From Phycisphaerales bacterium (GTDB lineage Bacteria; Planctomycetota; Phycisphaerae; UBA1845; Fen-1342), in NCBI GenBank assembly GCA_016710275.1, contig JADJXS010000001.1, positions 1,984,001 to 2,048,000 of the forward strand: a DNA stretch of 64,000 nt, in the 5' to 3' direction. The notes under the pieces were generated by a model. That model ran no database searches. It was not told the DNA's origin and saw nothing but the letters and a program-made list of their open reading frames with translations. The stretch's first letter is position 1. Each line of letters begins with the position of its first letter. Of the stretch, positions 53,501 through 60,030 are shown piece after piece. The position numbers and the translations under genes were made by a program.

Positions 53501-54081
53501 GAGCGGCCGCGTCGGCCGCGCAGCGCCAGCGCCGCAATGCCCAGCAGCGCCGCTGTTACCGGCTCGGGCACCAAGCGGAATGCGACGGTGCCATCCGGGA
53601 AGGGGTCGTTGTTGGGCTGAAGCGGGATGTGGATGTTCCGCAGCGTCAACAGATGCGTCCCGGCCGGCAGGATGAAAGACGATTTGCTGAATTCCGGACG
53701 GGTCCAGGCAATCGCCGGGTTCGTCGTATAGGGGGCGTCGTCGAGCGGGCCGACCGCCGGGAAGAGAGCGCTCCAATCCGGCACCGCCGGCGTCGCCCCG
53801 ACCAGCAGCCCATCGACGTAGACCTCGTTGCGGTCCGAGACGACGAACAGGTCGGTTACGTCGATCTGAACGGGGTTGGGTGAACTGTACGTGAACAGCG
53901 GGGCGTAGTAATTCCCCGCGGACATCAGTTCGTCCAGCACGATCCAGGAGCCATCAACCGGAACGTTGATCGCCGCCAGCGCCGGGCTTTCGAGGCTTCC
54001 CTGCGTGGTGCGGATCGGAACGGCGAGTGAAATGGCCGGAAATGCAAACAGAACGACAGCGCACAGATTCCGCGAAATCAT
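47527..54081 (-). CDS. Giant RTX-repeat surface/secreted protein with an internal PEP-CTERM signal
   Basis: A 2184-residue protein. Order: signal peptide (1-20); a beta domain (21-165); a complete PEP-CTERM sorting signal inside the chain (VPEPVTAALLGIAALALRGR, residues 171-196, then basic RSFRR); a second hydrophobic, signal-like segment (GLFAVAAVAASVGLFAAPG, 207-226); a beta-strand domain; a long helical region (about 330-680); RTX Ca-binding repeats GGxGxDxIxxG in three styles (about 707-1745), including a 115-residue module duplicated in tandem and an 18-residue LLFGNxGxDxIxAGxG series; an SdrD B-like module (VMIDLNGDTIGDIPHAGVTV); a Cys-rich part and a final beta domain. RTX repeats need calcium to fold. 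No type I transporter is nearby. Confidence 0.85.
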   Translation of the reverse strand: MISRNLCAVVLFAFPAISLAVPIRTTQGSLESPALAAINVPVDGSWIVLDELMSAGNYYAPLFTYSSPNPVQIDVTDLFVVSDRNEVYVDGLLVGATPAVPDWSALFPAVGPLDDAPYTTNPAIAWTRPEFSKSSFILPAGTHLLTLRNIHIPLQPNNDPFPDGTVAFRLVPEPVTAALLGIAALALRGRRGRSFRRASQGSRTGAGLFAVAAVAASVGLFAAPGTARAGTACGTLTADVNANVLEINGTANPDSIRVRISASDPAVVEVYDPATAALPSCTFDSVATPFHTIRVSADDSDDLIVMDDSEGILSDSWIIEIDGGGGEDIVLGGIDLNVTSINDALNMIATLQQAADLIDRVLDLLDESPSGCSTVPCLVENMATAARDAANDLIMPTALYVRDIESELVQPTAAAVQDAHSRIANYAQNFLADDLVIAADEATEFTANVEIMVDDFELLLPIGQDLLARAQILYGRASQMGLETQSGDGITVFTNTLNSHMLTIESLADSCLEDPEPTETEFNEGLQEPSGLSPICAEVERRIEALESITDNTEAKIDAVEATADGIETDGDALEAMADGLGDDENPTSAVSLLEADADTLVNNADALSATADAMNADWEQWVASVELDLETRGDTMDTRGMNEVESAANALEAQVTATVVNPADAIRAEADLILADLHALMVVAAPLLRDDVSFGPFNPGCEVETTNTIIGGPGNDFLVGTLGKDRIEGGDGNDLIIGSGGADKLLGQDGNDLIFGGGGSDEIYGGDKVDVLIGNGGGDCIFGGGGQTLTRGGLSVELGDLFFGNDGNDLIVSGNSVGTDLVGIDFAMGGGGDDSLQLSHGGILTVNSFSFQFGNLAFGGGGDDLVFTRDGLDVVFGGDDNDTIRTRKGAQLTIGSGSSQFRLALGDLIFAGTGNDTVHSDHDANDADRNDDDIDFVFGGDGEDEIHGYGGGLLSIGDVSDPDFELRLGNLIFGGEQNDTIRTLDGIDVLFGGDDDDYIVAGKGDLLTIGSGSNEFRLALGDLIFGRDGDDELHGDDDDEEADRDDDDIDVIFGGNGADTIFGYGGGLLSIGDSSDPDFELKLGNVIFGGNQNDTISTLDGIDLIFCGAGDDTVTAGNGHLLEIDTTFSIDLGDLVFGQSGDDTLHGDEEGAPEDDDDSTGGIDLLFGGTGVDHIYGGSGGNIELPDQDFCLIFGNLIFGGPDGDVLVGDFSTPADDPQPGIDLIFGAGGDDTIEGSGGSLIVIGDITSSQAVILGFGNILFGGPGDDDIKGANDPYACTGVSDDLDDILATLGALGLGGAADLIFCGDGNDIVEAYDGIDFVFGGDGDDDLNADNGGILVVPVSSIPTPIAFGNLMFGADGEDEINSLGRILLPTVPPFEIDLLFGGPCDDVISAGDGLNLVFGGKANDTITAGNGINLLFGNVGDDTITAGSGINACFGNRDDDVVNAGDGINVLFGNRGNDNVNAGLGLNLVFGGREDDVVSAGIGISLLFGNGGRDDITGGGGLTLAFGGKANDRVTAGSGLAVLFGNAGEDEVNGAHGLCVAFGNAGHDIVTAGAGLNVLFGNGGEDRVRAGAGLSVLFGNGSNDIVQAGGAGLNVLFGNNHDDVLIGSGGLNLLFGNRGSDNIFGGGGVNFIFGGQDGDTMRGGGSADFLFGGAANDFIAGEGAKDFIFGNAGDDSLVTDGAGDFAFGNRGTDTVRSGNDGSSKDYLFGNRGNDALFGCSNADKLFGGRGTDSKDRNDCNGLTLASPSRGEVRGRVMIDLNGDTIGDIPHAGVTVNAGPGSAVTDADGFYRIANLPIGNHTGSQSVPGGYTQVSAPASYPIAVNGPQGIDLYLNRNFVNRERCFVAPQGLGCLGTTCSDMPNELQCRPVLVRRVMRCPDTGAICNVPEDCPCNDCVPSFAVEECDCVNPFTECYVSFNSAGPFCASQCIEGGQARPCELVVDGDLCYCACPPSPCPNTISQITFSGIVTSINADSPVPAPWNTVQVGHPWSITYWFDTAAPDNNGDPQTGEYYTLVFYQLNVGPASSGGSLFPGQSLVTNFGIPGSVDLYEVQSPVFHGGPPPPSVRLLLEDPTGTAWTLANLNPRDALPRCGDIVLDRFNARIFSLGASMPGMFWFINGNVLNVECLPCAGPFPVEQPPTRRVNPIPALVPSEEPVKKRLDPRMEEQPLFDSLRKP

Positions 54082-54364
54082 CCTCGGGCCTCCTCAGGCT
54101 CCTCAGTCAGACCGGACAAGAAGTGACCGGCGCGCCTCCACGCTCCGGGCACTCGTCAACCTACTTCGCCGCCGGCCGGGTTGCAATGATCTTCTTTGCG
54201 CATTCTTCAAGATCAAGAGTCCGAGCCGCACCGGCAGCGCCGGTGACGGGGCGCGCCACTCCTATATCCGCCGGGGAAGGGGGAATCTCCAGGTTCCGCT
54301 AAAAAAAGTGCGAATTCCCGGAATTCAGCGATGACCGCGGATTGCGGGTCGGCCGCCCGGGGGC

Positions 54365-55516
54365 CTACGGGCGGGCGTAACGTCGCCGGGACGTGCCGGA
54401 GGGCAGCGCCAGCACCCGGCGGTTGCGGACGCTCGGCGGCACATGGCCGGCCAGGTGCGGGCACTTGAGGGTCAGGCCGTCGGTGGAATAGACGCCGTCC
54501 GGGCGGATTCGATAGGCGCTGATCAGGCAGTGGCAGCGCCCGATGGTCGTCTTGATGACGTTGGGCTTGCCCTCCCAGCCCTCGACGCTGGCGCCGCCTC
54601 GACGGCCGGCGCGCGTGATGGCCAGAATCAGGGCCACCCGCGGGCGGTGCCCCAGCGCCCGCAGCTTGCGGCACCACTCGATGTTCACCTGCTGATCCGC
54701 ATCGCTGTAGCCCCAGCCGCCTTGCCGGCGCAGCTCAGACAGCGAGCGGTAGGTGTGGGTGTGGAAGTCGCCCAGCAAATGCCAGTAGGGGAACAGCTCC
54801 TCCCCCATCGCCAGTTGCGTGGCTTCGCTACGCTCGTCGGCGAACACCTCGGACGGCCCGCACTTGGCGCGATGCTGAATGCAGACGCGCTCCACGTTGT
54901 ATTCGGCGAGCGTGATTCCGCCGCGACCGGCCGTCGGTGCGGTCTGGCGGAGCGAGCCGAAGACGATGCCGTAGATTTCGGTGGAGGGCTTGCCGCTGCC
55001 TGCGGGGACGAGGTACGCCTCCATTCCCGCCAGCAGCATGTCCTGCAGCGCCAGTTCGCGGATCCAGACGCGCACGTCCTGGCGCGCCTCGTCCACGTCG
55101 TTCATCCACGCGGCCGGCTCATCCATCTGGTCCTGGCCGTGCGAAAGCGGTACGTTCAGGCTGCGTGCCAGGCGCTGGAAATACTCCCATTCCGCCGATT
55201 CGACGCCGTTTCGCGACAGAAGCGAATCGAGGCCGCCGGCATAGCGCGTGGATTCATAGACGGTTCGCGCCATCCCATGTCCTTGAACCGCCTCCAGATG
55301 TCGGGCGACCCGCGCACTTAGCCCCACGGTATTGGGCACCATCCACGGAATCTGCTCGAACCCGCCGCTGCCGTTGAGCACATGCAGCAACTCGATCCAG
55401 AGCATGCGGCGCACGCCGTTGCCGCTCGGGCGCGGCGCACCCGCGGCCTCGCGCAGGCGGGCGTCCAGGGTCCGCAGGTCCTTCATGAATTCCCGGGTAC
55501 GCGGCATGACGGACAT
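54365..55516 (-). CDS. JAMM/JAB-type putative metalloprotease
   Basis: From the ATG at 55516 (383 residues) the N-terminal half is helical and unrecognised. The C-terminal half shows a JAMM-like pattern: E180 in STEIYGIVFGSL (E-x-x-G-x-x-x-G), HTH at 252-254 in LLGDFHTHTYRS, and SDAD at 271-274 in GYSDADQQVN. These are the E, HxH and SxxD metal-site elements of JAB/MPN proteins, with an unusually long gap (16 residues) between HxH and SxxD. Prokaryotic relatives act on ubiquitin-like tags or in defence systems, but no partner gene is visible here. Cytoplasmic. The family call rests on motif only. Confidence 0.55.
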   Translation of the reverse strand: MSVMPRTREFMKDLRTLDARLREAAGAPRPSGNGVRRMLWIELLHVLNGSGGFEQIPWMVPNTVGLSARVARHLEAVQGHGMARTVYESTRYAGGLDSLLSRNGVESAEWEYFQRLARSLNVPLSHGQDQMDEPAAWMNDVDEARQDVRVWIRELALQDMLLAGMEAYLVPAGSGKPSTEIYGIVFGSLRQTAPTAGRGGITLAEYNVERVCIQHRAKCGPSEVFADERSEATQLAMGEELFPYWHLLGDFHTHTYRSLSELRRQGGWGYSDADQQVNIEWCRKLRALGHRPRVALILAITRAGRRGGASVEGWEGKPNVIKTTIGRCHCLISAYRIRPDGVYSTDGLTLKCPHLAGHVPPSVRNRRVLALPSGTSRRRYARP

Positions 55517-55590
55517 GGGGCACCTCGATCCAGTACGACTGTGAGCCATCGGCCGGAGGTTCCGCCGCGCAGGAGGGCGCAGCGCCCGAC

Positions 55591-55664
55591 CGTCCTCGGC
55601 GGGGCTCGAACCCACAACCTTCGGCTCCGGAGGCCGACGCTCTGTCCAATTGAGCTACGAGGAC
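55591..55664 (-). tRNA. tRNA-Arg (anticodon CCG)
   Basis: On the minus strand: acceptor GTCCTCG/CGAGGAC, D-arm GCTC/GAGC, anticodon stem TCGGC/GCCGA with loop CTCCGGA (anticodon CCG), and T-arm GTGGG/CCCGC with loop TTCGAGC. No CCA encoded. It lies between the JAMM-like gene and the PGPGW gene; no integrase is next to it. Confidence 0.93.
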
Positions 55665-55903
55665 TTTGGGCGTGCTGTTCAGACACTGCGGCGCGAAGGA
55701 AGTCTAACCGCTGCCCCCCGCCCGTCAAGGAAAGGGCCGCGGGCGTATGCCACCTGCTTGAGCAAGATCCATGGCGGATGGGCGGGGGACACTGCTGATT
55801 GTGGGACGCTGACTGCGGCACCCGCGTATGTTGTGGGGGCTGGAATCGTGGGAATCCGTAGCAGGTTCGGCGGGATGTCGCGGCGGCGCGTGCCTCACGC
55901 GGT

Positions 55904-56332
55904 CTACTGCGATTGCCGCTCGGTTCCCGTCGTGGATGGATTCTGGCCGGGCGGCGGGGTGTCCAGATGGCCGATGCGCGAGGCCGGGCCGGGGTGCGGG
56001 TCGGCGTCTGCGGGAGAGGGGGTGGGTACGGAGTTGGTGTGGGCGAGAGTTTCGGTTCGCCGCATGAGTTGGCCGGTGATCTTTGCGGCCCGTTCTCGCA
56101 GCTTGCGCAGCATCCAGGCCGCCCATGCGAATTCGGTGGCGAGGATCGCCAGCCCGGCCGGGATGACGACCACGGCCGGCCCGGGTGTGACAATCATGAT
56201 GATTCCCAAAAGCAGGACGGTGCCGCCGATGATCGCCACCGCGACTTTCCGCGCGGTGCGATAGACCGCCGTCGGGCCGGCGCGCGCATAGTCGAAAATG
56301 GGCGTCGTCCAGGTGCGGCGGGGGGCTGTCAT
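55904..56332 (-). CDS. PGPGW-domain membrane protein
   Basis: A 142-residue protein with two hydrophobic segments around the family motif: RKVAVAIIGGTVLLLGIIMI, then VTPGPAVVVIPAGLAILATE and FAWAAWMLRKLRERA. The TPGPAxxxIPxGLAILATEFxWA pattern is that of the PGPGW family (putative membrane proteins of unknown function; here TPGPAV). The C-terminal 60 residues are a disordered polar tail. It starts 6 bases after the terC stop on the same strand, so the two are cotranscribed. Confidence 0.82.
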   Translation of the reverse strand: MTAPRRTWTTPIFDYARAGPTAVYRTARKVAVAIIGGTVLLLGIIMIVTPGPAVVVIPAGLAILATEFAWAAWMLRKLRERAAKITGQLMRRTETLAHTNSVPTPSPADADPHPGPASRIGHLDTPPPGQNPSTTGTERQSQ

Positions 56333-56338
56333 CGGGCG

Positions 56339-57379
56339 CTACGCTCCTCCCAATGGCCCCCGATCGGAACTTTCGTCGTCCTGCGGCCGGTGTGACGGGT
56401 GCGGCGTCGCCGTTCGACCCGCGCGGATGGAAGCCAGCACACCGACGGTCAGGATCACCGCGACGACGCCCAGCGTCACATGCGCCGGGATTTTATAGTG
56501 GAAGATCGCATCGACCAGCATCTTGGAACCGACGTAGGCGAGGATAAACGCCAGGCTCACCTTGAGGTATCGGAATTGGCGCAGCAACACGGCGAGCGCG
56601 AAATAGAGCGACCGCAGCCCCAGAATCGCGAACACGTTGGAGGTGAAGACGATGAACGGCACCTTCGTGATGGCGAAGATGGCCGGAATGGAGTCGATTG
56701 CGAACAGCACGTCGGTCGCCTCGACGACCAGCAGCGCCACGAACAGCGGCGTCATGGCCAGGCGGCCGGGTGTGCTGCTGCCGACGGCGGGCGGCAGGCG
56801 CACGAAGAAGCGGCTCTCGTGGTAGTCCGGCGTGACGGGGAAGAAGCGCCGCGCGATGCGGACCAGCGGGTTGCGATCCGGCTCGATTTCCTCCTCGCCG
56901 CTGCGCAGCATCTTCACCGCCGACCAGATCAGGATCAGGCCGAAGAGGACCAGCACGATGTGGAACTGCACCAGCCACGCGCCGATGCCGATCATCGCGC
57001 CGCGCATGACCAATGCGCCCAGGATGCCCCAGAACAGCACGCGGTGCTGATAGAGCGCCGGCACGCGGAAGTATTCGAAGATCAGGGCGATGACGAAGAT
57101 GTTGTCGAGGGAGAGCGTGTATTCGATCAGCCAGCCGGTGAAAAACTCGGTCGCCGCCTGCAACCCGCCGCCGGGCAGCGGCTCGACGCCGAACCATTGC
57201 CGCTCATAGAGGAAGTAGACGAAGACGTTGAAGATCAGGGCCAGCACGATGCACACGCCCGTCCAGGTCAGCGCCTCGCGGGCGTGGACGACGTGCGCCT
57301 TGCGATTGAGCACGCCCAGGTCGATCGCGAGCATCGTCACCACGAAGAGGATGAACCCGCTCCACAACAGCACGGTCAT
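56339..57379 (-). CDS. TerC/Alx-family integral membrane protein
   Basis: From the ATG at 57379 the product is 346 residues with about eight transmembrane helices. The family signature is clear: FTGWLIEYTLSLDNIFVIAL with the E-x-x-L-S-x-D-N metal-site motif, and FVALLVVEATDVLFAIDSIP with the second E-x-x-D-x-x-F-A-x-D-S. These acidic motifs are linked to metal (manganese, calcium) export during protein secretion or to tellurite resistance. An upstream ATG at 57424 is possible. I looked for, but did not find, a yybP-ykoY-type riboswitch pattern upstream. Confidence 0.9.
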   Translation of the reverse strand: MTVLLWSGFILFVVTMLAIDLGVLNRKAHVVHAREALTWTGVCIVLALIFNVFVYFLYERQWFGVEPLPGGGLQAATEFFTGWLIEYTLSLDNIFVIALIFEYFRVPALYQHRVLFWGILGALVMRGAMIGIGAWLVQFHIVLVLFGLILIWSAVKMLRSGEEEIEPDRNPLVRIARRFFPVTPDYHESRFFVRLPPAVGSSTPGRLAMTPLFVALLVVEATDVLFAIDSIPAIFAITKVPFIVFTSNVFAILGLRSLYFALAVLLRQFRYLKVSLAFILAYVGSKMLVDAIFHYKIPAHVTLGVVAVILTVGVLASIRAGRTATPHPSHRPQDDESSDRGPLGGA

Positions 57380-58033
57380 CGGGCGTGTACTCCTGCCGGC
57401 CGCGCGCGGCTCGGCGATTGCCATCTCGCATTCCGGCTGCGCGTCGCTGCCGGGTGCCGCTTTGCGCTTCAGCATTCCACGTGCTACGGCACGGCGGAGC
57501 GCGGCTGAGCGGCTGCCCTGCGCGGCCGCTTGTCGAAGTCGAGCACGCGGCACGCGGGTGCGGGCGCGGGGGATCGTAGCGGCCGACGCGCGCTGCGTGG
57601 GGGGCGGCCGCTCCGATTCCAATGGAAGGGGCGATTTGGAATCGACCTTGGCTCGCGGGAGTGAGCCGGGGGTGGTCGACGCGCTGCAGTGCCGGGGCGG
57701 TTCTGGTCCCGGGCGGCGACCCGCTGCGGGTGGAATCTGCGGGGCGCTGCGGTTGGAATCTGCGTTGCGCTGCGGGTTGGATTTGCGTGGCGCTGCGGGC
57801 GCGTCCGCCCGGCTCGACCAGGCGGTATGCTGTCATGCCGTTGGCAAAGTGCCGCAAGAGGGAAAAATGCCCCTGAACGGCGGCGGCCGGCGAGGCCGGC
57901 AGTGACTGGCGGTGCCCGGCAGCGGGCAGTGACTATCGGTGCAACCGGGGCTGCGCGTCGCGATTGTTCGGTTGCTCGGTTGCTCGTTTTGCGGTTGTTC
58001 GGTTGGCCGCAGTGCCTTGATTGTAAACAGCCT
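57380..58033. other. Gap before tRNA with short tandem repeats
   Basis: No convincing gene. At 57724-57792 three 23-base units (CTGCGGGTGGAATCTGCG and variants) repeat in tandem, and 57965-58010 is low-complexity (TTCGGTTGC units). It must also contain the promoters of terC (leftward) and of the CAT tRNA (rightward). Confidence 0.5.
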
Positions 58034-58107
58034 GGGCCTATAGCTCAGTTGGTTAGAGCGGCGGACTCATAATCTGCTGGTCGCTGGTTCGAATCCAGCT
58101 AGGCCCA
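58034..58107 (+). tRNA. tRNA with CAT anticodon (Ile2 or elongator Met), integration site
   Basis: Acceptor GGGCCTA/TAGGCCC, D-arm GCTC/GAGC, anticodon arm GCGGA/TCTGC with loop CTCATAA (anticodon CAT), T-arm GCTGG/CCAGC with loop TTCGAAT. The anticodon arm and variable region (ACTCATAATC, GGTCGCTGG) resemble tRNA-Ile2, whose CAT is lysidine-modified, more than elongator Met. Its 3' 47 bases are part of the direct repeat that ends the integrated element, so this gene is restored by the element after insertion. The integrase stop codon lies inside it on the opposite strand. Confidence 0.92.
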
Positions 58108-59582
58108 TTGCACTTTCTTGCCCGGAAAACCGCGTTTTCGCCTACACCGTCCGCAGTTTCTTCGCCCGTCGTCGCCGCGGGTGTTCGTCTACCAGCGCCG
58201 CCCGAAATCGCTCCGCGCGTACCGATTTGCGCCAAGCAACGCGCCAAGACAGAATCGCCGCTCGGCGTCGCGTCATCCGTCCCGGTCGCGCGTCCGCTCG
58301 CCGTCGTCGGGGTGTCGAGTTGCGGCAGTGCATCGACAGCCTGCTGCGTGTCTGCCACGCTCAGCCCGCCGTACACCCTCGCCGTCAACTTCGGGTCGCT
58401 ATGTCTCGCGAGTAGCATCGCCATCGTCAACGGCACGCCCGCGCGCTTCAGGTTCGCGACGAAGGCATGCCGCAGCGCGTGAAAGTCGATCCGGCCGGCG
58501 TCGCAATCGGCCCGCAGAAAGACCGACCGCTCCCGTTCCTCACGCTCGGCATCGTCGGTCGCGGCGCTGATCCACGCCCGCCGTGCGGCGTCCAGGTCCA
58601 TCCGCAGCATCTTCGCGGCCCGGCTTCGATCCGCCGGCAGCGGTAGGGCGCTCACCGTTGGCATTCTGGACGCGAATGCAGCCCGCAGGTGCAACGCAAG
58701 CTCGCCGGGTAGGGGTTGGACCGCGACCGTCCGATTCTTCGCGTGTCGGCCGTCCAGCCGCACCGTCGGCGGGTTCCCGCTCAGGTCGAAGTCGCCGACC
58801 CGCAGGCTTCCAAGTTCGTTCAACCGGAATCCCGTCCCGAGCGCGACGCGATACAGCAGCCCCCGATCCGACCCGCTCAGGCCCCGCCAGGTCGGCCCGC
58901 TCTCAGCCGCGGCAACGAGCGCGCGTTGTTCCTCGGCCGAAAGCGCCCGCCGGGTCATGCGGCCGTCGAGCCGGGGTTTCGACACGCTCGCCGCCGGGTT
59001 TGCCGACGCGACGCCGGCCCGCATCGCCCAGCGGTAAAAGCTCCCGACAGCGCCCAGGTAGTACCCGACCGTCGTCGGCCCCGTTCCGCCGTCCCGCAGG
59101 CCCTCAATCACCCGCAGCAGCCCCGCATGAGTCAGGTCAGACAGCCGCTTCGCGGCCGCCATGTCGAGCGTCCGCCGCACGCGCCCGACTTGGCCCACGA
59201 TGTGCTTTTCGACCGCGCCGCGCTGGCGCATTGAGTCGGCCCAGCCCTTGAGGTGTTCCTCGATCGACCGGCTAGCCCCGAGCCGCCCGGCGTCGAGTAC
59301 GCCCCATTCGGCGAGTTTCGTCCGGACGCGCTCCGGCAAAGTGCCGATCCACCTCTCCAAGCTCGGATCAAGCTGGCCCGTCGCGCTGAAGTGTGCGACC
59401 AGCCGCACGATCCCGGCCCCAAGCGCTTCGGTCGCCGTCCGTGACGTGAACCCGACCAGCCGCCTCTGCTTGCCGGACGGATCGCGAAGCTCCAAATACC
59501 ATCGCCTCGCCGTTCGTCGCGCGCCGTTGCGGTCAATGTACCCCGCCTTGAACAGCCGAAACCCGCGTCGTTCGCGTGTCAT
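58053..59582 (-). CDS. Tyrosine integrase whose 3' end is the att site in tRNA
   Basis: A 509-residue integrase with a complete catalytic set: R253 (GTGFRLNELGSL), K282 (RHAKNRTV), H368 and R371 (DFHALRHAFVANL), H394 (LARHSDPKL) and Y404 (ARVYGGL). The core-binding domain covers about 105-205. The last residues, NGPSWIRTSDQQIMSPPL, are the antisense translation of the tRNA; the stop TAA at 58053 belongs to the tRNA D-arm region outside the repeat. The shared att sequence at 62701-62749 continues the same frame for 67 codons to 62498, so the circular form would encode a 574-residue protein. The ATG overlaps the XRE stop (ATGA). Confidence 0.9.
   Translation of the reverse strand: MTRERRGFRLFKAGYIDRNGARRTARRWYLELRDPSGKQRRLVGFTSRTATEALGAGIVRLVAHFSATGQLDPSLERWIGTLPERVRTKLAEWGVLDAGRLGASRSIEEHLKGWADSMRQRGAVEKHIVGQVGRVRRTLDMAAAKRLSDLTHAGLLRVIEGLRDGGTGPTTVGYYLGAVGSFYRWAMRAGVASANPAASVSKPRLDGRMTRRALSAEEQRALVAAAESGPTWRGLSGSDRGLLYRVALGTGFRLNELGSLRVGDFDLSGNPPTVRLDGRHAKNRTVAVQPLPGELALHLRAAFASRMPTVSALPLPADRSRAAKMLRMDLDAARRAWISAATDDAEREERERSVFLRADCDAGRIDFHALRHAFVANLKRAGVPLTMAMLLARHSDPKLTARVYGGLSVADTQQAVDALPQLDTPTTASGRATGTDDATPSGDSVLARCLAQIGTRGAISGGAGRRTPAATTGEETADGVGENAVFRARKCNGPSWIRTSDQQIMSPPL
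58061..58109. repeat. attL: 49-bp direct repeat in the tRNA 3' part
   Basis: Begins GCGGACTCATAATCTGCTGG and runs through the T-arm to the discriminator plus two bases. Identical to 62701-62749 except A versus G at the 41st base, a change that is silent in the integrase frame (Pro). Confidence 0.9.
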
Positions 59583-59812
59583 CGTCGCCCGCCTTTCTTC
59601 ACCCGCGCCGCCGGAGTCAGTTCGACCGTCAGCCCGAGCGCGCTCAGCAGCGCGTCGGCCGTTTCGATGGTCAACGTCCTCTCGCCGCGCATGAACCGTG
59701 AAATTTGGGATTTCGATACGCCGGACGCGCCGCCCAGTTCGGACAAGCTCCGGCCGTCCGCCTCGATCGCCGCGCGAAGTGCATCGGTCAGGTTCGTCGG
59801 TTTGCGTCTCAT
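59579..59812 (-). CDS. XRE-family HTH regulator (77 aa)
   Basis: A short protein that is almost only a helix-turn-helix: TDALRAAIEADGRSLSELGG, ASGVSKSQISRFMRGERTLT and TADALLSALGLTVEL. It looks like a Cro/C1-type regulator of the element. Its TGA overlaps the integrase ATG, so regulator and integrase levels are coupled in translation. It has no protease or dimerisation domain, unlike the XRE/ImmA pair at the other end of the window. Confidence 0.85.
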   Translation of the reverse strand: MRRKPTNLTDALRAAIEADGRSLSELGGASGVSKSQISRFMRGERTLTIETADALLSALGLTVELTPAARVKKGGRR

Positions 59813-59950
59813 GCCGTCATTCTCCGGCCCCGGGGGTCAGTTGTCAACAGGCTACGATTGTCGATCCAAGCCGTCGTCCGTCCGGGCATCCGCCCACCCG
59901 GTCCGTCGGCCCTTTGGGATTTGTGCTTGCGCGCGCGCAATTTGCGCCCA

Positions 59951-59997
59951 CAAAGTGCCGCCGTTGTGACGGCGCACTTTGGGGGGGTGTGGGGGGG
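59951..59997. promoter_or_regulatory. Hairpin and paired G-tracts upstream of the XRE-integrase pair
   Basis: Arms CAAAGTGC-GCCGT and ACGGC-GCACTTTG (59951-59981, one bulged C, TGTG loop) form a 13-bp hairpin; directly after it come two runs of seven G (59981-59987 and 59991-59997). It lies between the ATPase stop (60031) and the XRE start (59812). It may be a terminator, a replication-origin element or an operator; the G-tracts could form a quadruplex. Confidence 0.5.
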
Positions 59998-60030
59998 TGC
60001 GCGCACACACAAAGCTGATCCGGCACGCGG

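Noticed and set aside
57380..57620. Manganese (yybP-ykoY) riboswitch upstream of terC
   Set aside because: I looked for the conserved core motifs and could not find them.
58053..58110. Integrase end as a spurious read-through into a tRNA
   Set aside because: Considered, but the catalytic domain is complete in the same frame and the identical att copy continues that frame into a protein-like tail, so I kept the extended reading as a finding.
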